From an uncultured Oscillospiraceae bacterium (lineage in GTDB: Bacteria; Bacillota; Clostridia; Oscillospirales; Acutalibacteraceae), in contig CAOKRT010000010.1 of assembly GCA_948471205.1 (NCBI GenBank), positions 1 to 53,219 on the forward strand: a DNA stretch of 53,219 nucleotides, in the 5' to 3' direction. Shown in pieces: positions 49,827-53,219 of this stretch. Positions within the stretch are counted from its first letter, which is position 1; every line of letters begins with the position of its first letter. Under the pieces are notes generated by a model. That model ran no database searches and was not told the origin of the DNA. It saw nothing but the letters and a program-made list of their open reading frames with translations. The position numbers and the translations under genes were made by a program.

Positions 49827-50396
49827 ATGAAACAATCTGTTAAATGGATAATAATTGCTTTGCTGTTTGCCGGCATGCTTTCAGGCGCTTTTATTGTTTA
49901 CAATCAATTAAGCAAAAACTACAGCAATGACAGGATTGAGCAAAACACATCCAATCAAGCACAGCAAAATGACAGCACCGTTACTGCTCCTGATTTTACG
50001 GTTTTTGATACAAACGGAAACGAAGTCTCCCTTTCCGATTACAAGGGCAAGCCCGTTGTGTTGAATTTTTGGGCAACATGGTGTTATTACTGCAAGGTAG
50101 AGATGCCGGATTTCAACGAAGCATATAAAAATCATCCCGATGTGCAATTTTTGATGATTAATGCAACAGACGGCATACAGGAAACACAGGAAAAAGCAAA
50201 TTCCTATATAAAGGAACAGGGGTTTGATTTTGAAATTTTCTTTGACACAACGCAGCAGGCCGTTTATAATTACCGTGTTACCGGATTTCCCGCAACATTT
50301 TTTATTGACAAAAACGGTAACATTGCGGCAATGCGAAACGGATTGATAGATAAAGAAACGCTTGAAAAAGGAATAAATATAATTGCACAACAATAA
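49827..50396 (+). CDS. Exported TlpA/ResA-like thioredoxin
   Basis: A 189-residue membrane-anchored thiol-disulfide protein. Helix 7-27 is a signal anchor (WIIIALLFAGMLSGAFIVY), then a polar linker and an AhpC/TSA-Redoxin-type fold with active site W-C86-Y-Y-C89 (WATWCYYCKVEMP) and cis-Pro in VTGFPATFFID. It would act outside the membrane and be kept reduced by CcdA. TAGGAGG precedes the ATG. Substrates may be cysteine-containing secreted proteins; the CYYC dipeptide is uncommon compared with CxPC. Confidence 0.95.
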   Translation: MKQSVKWIIIALLFAGMLSGAFIVYNQLSKNYSNDRIEQNTSNQAQQNDSTVTAPDFTVFDTNGNEVSLSDYKGKPVVLNFWATWCYYCKVEMPDFNEAYKNHPDVQFLMINATDGIQETQEKANSYIKEQGFDFEIFFDTTQQAVYNYRVTGFPATFFIDKNGNIAAMRNGLIDKETLEKGINIIAQQ

Positions 50397-50438
50397 AACA
50401 GATGCAATATTTAACAATATAAGCAATAAAAAAAGAAA

Positions 50439-50472
50439 GGCAGGTGCGGCTGAATCAAAAGCTGCACCTGCC
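50439..50472. terminator. Hairpin after the redox operon, with T run on the minus strand
   Basis: GGCAGGTGCGGCT pairs with AGCTGCACCTGCC (one wobble). On the plus strand it is followed by TGAACG, not T's. On the minus strand it is followed by TTTCTTTTTTTATT, a good terminator tail although no minus-strand gene ends here. It may act in both directions, or end an antisense transcript. Confidence 0.55.
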
Positions 50473-50544
50473 TGAACGTTTGCAAACAATATAAAAACAC
50501 AGAATATTTAACAAAATATTCGCTTATATATCCAAGATTAAATA

Positions 50545-50573
50545 TTGCGGTTCTTTCTTTTTCGGAATATAAT
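50545..50573 (+). promoter_or_regulatory. mutY promoter
   Basis: TTGCGG (50545-50550), 17 bases, TATAAT (50568-50573), giving a leader of about 75 bases before the TTG start. Confidence 0.7.
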
Positions 50574-50653
50574 ATAAGCATTAAACAAACATTATATTTG
50601 AATAACAGCTTTAAATAATCAAACTGCTTATTTAAAAAGAAACGGAGATATCT

Positions 50654-51724
50654 TTGAAAACCAACGATTCAATTTACAGAAAACTGCCGTATGCACTCTT
50701 GCCATGGTACAAACAAAATGCCCGTATGCTTCCCTGGCGTCAGGACACACAGCCCTATCATGTCTGGCTTTCGGAAATTATGCTGCAGCAAACACGGGTA
50801 GAGGCTGTTCGGGCATATTATATCCGTTTTTTGGAACAACTGCCCGACATCTGCGCCCTTGCCGAAGCTTCAGAAGAGCAACTGTTTAAGCTGTGGGAAG
50901 GGCTGGGCTATTATAACCGTGCACGCAATTTACAAAAAGCGGCACGCATAATCAAAACACAATATAACGGATATTTTCCAAATCAATATGAAGACATCCG
51001 CGCACTGCCCGGTATCGGACCATACACCGCAGGTGCGATTGCTTCCATCTGTTTTAACCGTCCTTATGCCGCTGTAGATGGAAATGTACTGCGTATTGTT
51101 ACACGAATGACCGAAAATCATTCACCGATTGACTGTGTACAAACAAAAAATGAAATTGCTGCAAAACTGGAATCGGTCTATCCCAAAAATGATTGCGGAG
51201 CATTTACACAGGCATTAATGGAACTGGGGGCAACAGTCTGTACACCCACATCGCCAAAATGCATCGAATGTCCTGCAAACGGTTTCTGCTGTGCATATGC
51301 AAACGGCACCGTACTGAAATATCCGGTCAAACAACCGAAAAAGGATAAACGCATGGAAAAACGCACTGTATTTTTACTGCAGTGCGAAGACAGATATGCT
51401 CTGACAAAACGAACAGAAAGCGGTCTGCTTTCAGGACTGTGGCAGTTGCCGAATGTTCTCGGAGAAATGGATGTTCAGCATGCTTTGCATACTGCAGATG
51501 GGTTCGGCGTTCAGCCTGCGGAATTATATAAACAGATTCATCGTGTTCACACTTTTACGCACATAAAATGGCAAATGACCTGTTATCATATTCTGTGTTC
51601 AAAAAAAACATCGGATTTTGTTTGGGCAACAAAACCGGAAATTGAATCTGTTTATGCACTGCCTACCGCATTCCGTATATTTTTTGAATCCCATCGTGAA
51701 ACCAATAAAACAATTAATAAATAA
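50654..51724 (+). CDS. mutY: Adenine DNA glycosylase MutY
   Basis: Removes adenine mispaired with 8-oxoguanine. E41 (SEIMLQQTRVE) and D142 (AVDGNVLRIVTR) are the catalytic residues; the helix-hairpin-helix is LPGIGPYTAGAIAS; the iron-sulfur loop C196-x6-C203-x2-C206-x5-C212 is intact, and the C-terminal NUDIX-like 8-oxoG recognition domain follows (SGLLSGLWQLPNVLGE; VHTFTHIKWQM). Length 356 is normal. The start is a TTG with CGGAGA seven bases upstream; no ATG is available nearby. It has its own promoter and terminator. Confidence 0.97.
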   Translation: MKTNDSIYRKLPYALLPWYKQNARMLPWRQDTQPYHVWLSEIMLQQTRVEAVRAYYIRFLEQLPDICALAEASEEQLFKLWEGLGYYNRARNLQKAARIIKTQYNGYFPNQYEDIRALPGIGPYTAGAIASICFNRPYAAVDGNVLRIVTRMTENHSPIDCVQTKNEIAAKLESVYPKNDCGAFTQALMELGATVCTPTSPKCIECPANGFCCAYANGTVLKYPVKQPKKDKRMEKRTVFLLQCEDRYALTKRTESGLLSGLWQLPNVLGEMDVQHALHTADGFGVQPAELYKQIHRVHTFTHIKWQMTCYHILCSKKTSDFVWATKPEIESVYALPTAFRIFFESHRETNKTINK

Positions 51725-51759
51725 AAAACAAAGGGGAGAATGTATCTCCCCTTTGTTTT
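51725..51759. terminator. Bidirectional terminator between mutY and the immunity gene
   Basis: AAAACAAAGGGGAGA-ATGTA-TCTCCCCTTTGTTTT, perfect 15-bp stem placed between two convergent genes. Confidence 0.95.
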
Positions 51760-51788
51760 GCATGAACATAAGGTACTTTTCCCTGTAT

Positions 51789-52337
51789 TTATCTGTTTTT
51801 ATCCATGTCGTTTTGGTTAATTTCATCCCAATCAATATTCCAGTGAATATTGCTTAAGTCTCTTCCGTCATAAATATAATTGGGTGGAGCGGGTTCCTCT
51901 TTATATGAATATTTAATATCGTTATCATTGCACCATTTAAACAAAATATCTTTTACAATAAGATGCGTTCTATACCATTCAGAATGATTCAATACATTCC
52001 AATCTACAAAACATCTGTATCTGAAATGTGCATCCTCCTCGTCCTTCGCCTGGTCAAAAAATGCAGTAACTATTGGATTATTCAGTTCTTTTACCAAATC
52101 TTTATATTGATCTTCCGATACATACTGTGGTAACAAAACAAATCTTTTTCCGTTATTCTGATCAATTTTTGATTTTTGAAGTTTCGTTAGCCAACAGTAC
52201 ATACCAACTACTCCGCCGATACTTTTGTCATACCAATAGTAGCTGTTTTTACATTTGTATGCTTCCGGAAAACAAACAACATTACGCCAATACTTATTAA
52301 TATTAAATTTTCTTTCATTCCTTGTATTCTTTTTCAT
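51789..52337 (-). CDS. Putative immunity protein for the Rhs toxin
   Basis: A 182-residue, aromatic- and charge-rich protein (12 Trp or more; YCWLTKLQKSK, RYRCFVDWNVLNHSEWY, IHWNIDWDEINQND). No signal peptide or membrane segment, so it should be cytoplasmic. It is not a family I recognise. It starts 17 bases after the stop of the Rhs C-terminal domain, in the same direction, after GGGGTAAATAAG; a small gene in this place is normally the cognate immunity protein of a polymorphic toxin. It is A+T-rich compared with mutY, suggesting acquisition with the toxin tip. Role inferred from position only. Confidence 0.65.
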   Translation of the reverse strand: MKKNTRNERKFNINKYWRNVVCFPEAYKCKNSYYWYDKSIGGVVGMYCWLTKLQKSKIDQNNGKRFVLLPQYVSEDQYKDLVKELNNPIVTAFFDQAKDEEDAHFRYRCFVDWNVLNHSEWYRTHLIVKDILFKWCNDNDIKYSYKEEPAPPNYIYDGRDLSNIHWNIDWDEINQNDMDKNR

Positions 52338-52353
52338 AATTCTTATTTACCCC

Positions 52354-53219
52354 TTATATTCTCTCCCCATACCAAATATGTATTATATGCTTTCCATCAT
52401 GATAATGCGGATATCCTCCCGGAATATATCTTGGAGTGCCAGTATAACCAAGTGCCACGGCTAATGTTTTTGCTGCTTGTTGTGATTTTGCATAAATTCC
52501 CCAACAATTCCTATTTTGATCAATACATGTTTTCGCATTCTTATTTAAATTATTTCTATTAATACTTCTAATTTCTGTGTATTCCAAACTTGTATTAATT
52601 ATTCCTAATGCAGACATGGTTTGCTTCCAAGTCATATTAGGACCAACACTTTTTTTTATTCCTGAGTTACTCATAAAACAAAACTGATATTCAGCATGAT
52701 AAGATTTTCGTTTTTTGGGTTTTGTATCAATATCCTCTTTTTCTTTTGTAATTGTATTATTACTGGTTATAGATGATATTACAGACCCAATTATTGCACC
52801 AAATAGAGTCATTACTACACCCATTAATAAATATCCTAAGAACTCTATAAGTGCTTGAATAAGAACTGCAAAAGTCCCTGCTCCTACTAATGTTGCAGAA
52901 TGTCCATTCGTATCTAAATAATTAACAGGATTATTATTACAATAAGTGTATAAACTATTTCCATAAAACAAGTCTTTTGAAATAACAGATATTTCAATAA
53001 TATCAGAATTTATAAATCTGCATATTTCGGAATCATAATATCTGGACTGGAGATAGTAATAACCTGTTTCTGCATCATAATAATATCCGCGGTATCTTAA
53101 CGGGTTTGCTTCTGCAACAGTAAGGTGAACAGCGGTATCGTCCCTATCATCAGAATCTATGTAAAGTAGGTTTCCCCATTCATCATACAGATACTGTGCA
53201 ATGAAGTTTCCGTTCTCTT
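52354..53219 (-). CDS. Rhs/wall-associated polymorphic toxin, C-terminal part (partial)
   Basis: The frame is open from the window edge to the stop at 52354 (287 residues seen). The first 110 residues match the Rhs repeat-associated core: RYRGYYYDAETGYYYLQSRY, CRFINSD, FYGNSLYTYCNNNPVNYLDT-N-G-H. The variable tip then starts with a hydrophobic segment (two helices, about 120-155), a Lys-rich linker KPKKRKSYHAEYQF and an 85-residue C-terminal domain ending YPHYHDGKHIIHIWYG. That His cluster (HYH-x4-HIIH) looks like a metal-binding or catalytic site, but I do not recognise the domain. The shell and secretion signal lie outside the window. Confidence 0.88.
   Translation of the reverse strand, partial: ENGNFIAQYLYDEWGNLLYIDSDDRDDTAVHLTVAEANPLRYRGYYYDAETGYYYLQSRYYDSEICRFINSDIIEISVISKDLFYGNSLYTYCNNNPVNYLDTNGHSATLVGAGTFAVLIQALIEFLGYLLMGVVMTLFGAIIGSVISSITSNNTITKEKEDIDTKPKKRKSYHAEYQFCFMSNSGIKKSVGPNMTWKQTMSALGIINTSLEYTEIRSINRNNLNKNAKTCIDQNRNCWGIYAKSQQAAKTLAVALGYTGTPRYIPGGYPHYHDGKHIIHIWYGERI

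Noticed and set aside
52354-52971. A separate 205-residue gene starting at 52971
   Set aside because: The start would be a TTG in the middle of Rhs core sequence; the same frame is open to the window edge and reads as Rhs core, so it is the end of a longer gene.

Overview
The window looks like chromosome from an anaerobic, low-GC Gram-positive bacterium of the class Clostridia, most likely an Oscillospirales/Ruminococcaceae-type gut organism. This is inferred from gene content (LexA, DegV, bifunctional BirA, GTP-type PEP carboxykinase, type III pantothenate kinase, GPH-family sugar symporter, C-GCAxxG-C-C protein), strong AGGAGG ribosome sites, textbook TTGACA-17-TATAAT promoters and an A+T-rich composition judged by eye. 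No rRNA, CRISPR array or insertion sequence was seen. Three tRNA genes are present: Glu and Met at 856-1009 on the minus strand, Arg at 43232-43308.

Layout. 1-6712: small hypothetical genes, two tRNAs, lexA, mrp, dCMP deaminase, a HAD phosphatase, degV, birA and a GH25 lysozyme. 6724-16481 (minus strand): pckG, tsaD, rimI, a structured intergenic repeat, polA, a membrane-embedded M28 peptidase, a DUF1015 gene and coaX. 16541-26713 (minus strand): a tightly overlapping phage-derived cluster. 26897-31608 (plus strand): purA, a DUF1846 gene and pyrG; purA and the DUF1846 gene each have a promoter followed directly by nested hairpins. 31631-36092: a glycan operon (GH16 glucanase lipoprotein with a damaged start codon, phosphoesterase/PQQ-propeller protein, GPH symporter). 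36193-41839 (minus): a YhcH sugar protein, an ABC exporter and a large membrane protein. 41998-43849: zinc-ribbon protein, C-GCAxxG-C-C protein, tRNA-Arg and a frameshifted four-helix-bundle gene. 43962-45812: a DUF4091/GH123-like hydrolase. 46067-50396: a thiol-redox island. 50654-51724: mutY. 51789-53219: an immunity gene and the C-terminal part of an Rhs-type toxin that runs off the window end.

The most unusual region is 16541-26713. It encodes small and large terminase, portal, protease/scaffold, major capsid protein, head-tail connectors, then a LysM adaptor, hub, spike, gp25-like wedge, J-type baseplate protein, gpI-like protein and a fibre-like protein. All frames are open and mostly overlap. 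I find no sheath, tail tube, tail chaperone, tape measure, lysis, integrase, repressor or replication gene. This fits either a decayed prophage or a domesticated particle (gene-transfer-agent-like or tail-less) system; intact frames favour maintained function.

The redox island joins a Crp/Fnr regulator, thioredoxin, CoA-disulfide-reductase/rhodanese fusion, a second rhodanese, CcdA and a TlpA-type thioredoxin. A perfect 15-bp palindrome sits where a class II Crp/Fnr activator site would be in front of trxA. At the right edge, the Rhs C-terminal domain and the adjacent 182-residue protein form a plausible toxin/immunity pair with no family that I recognise.
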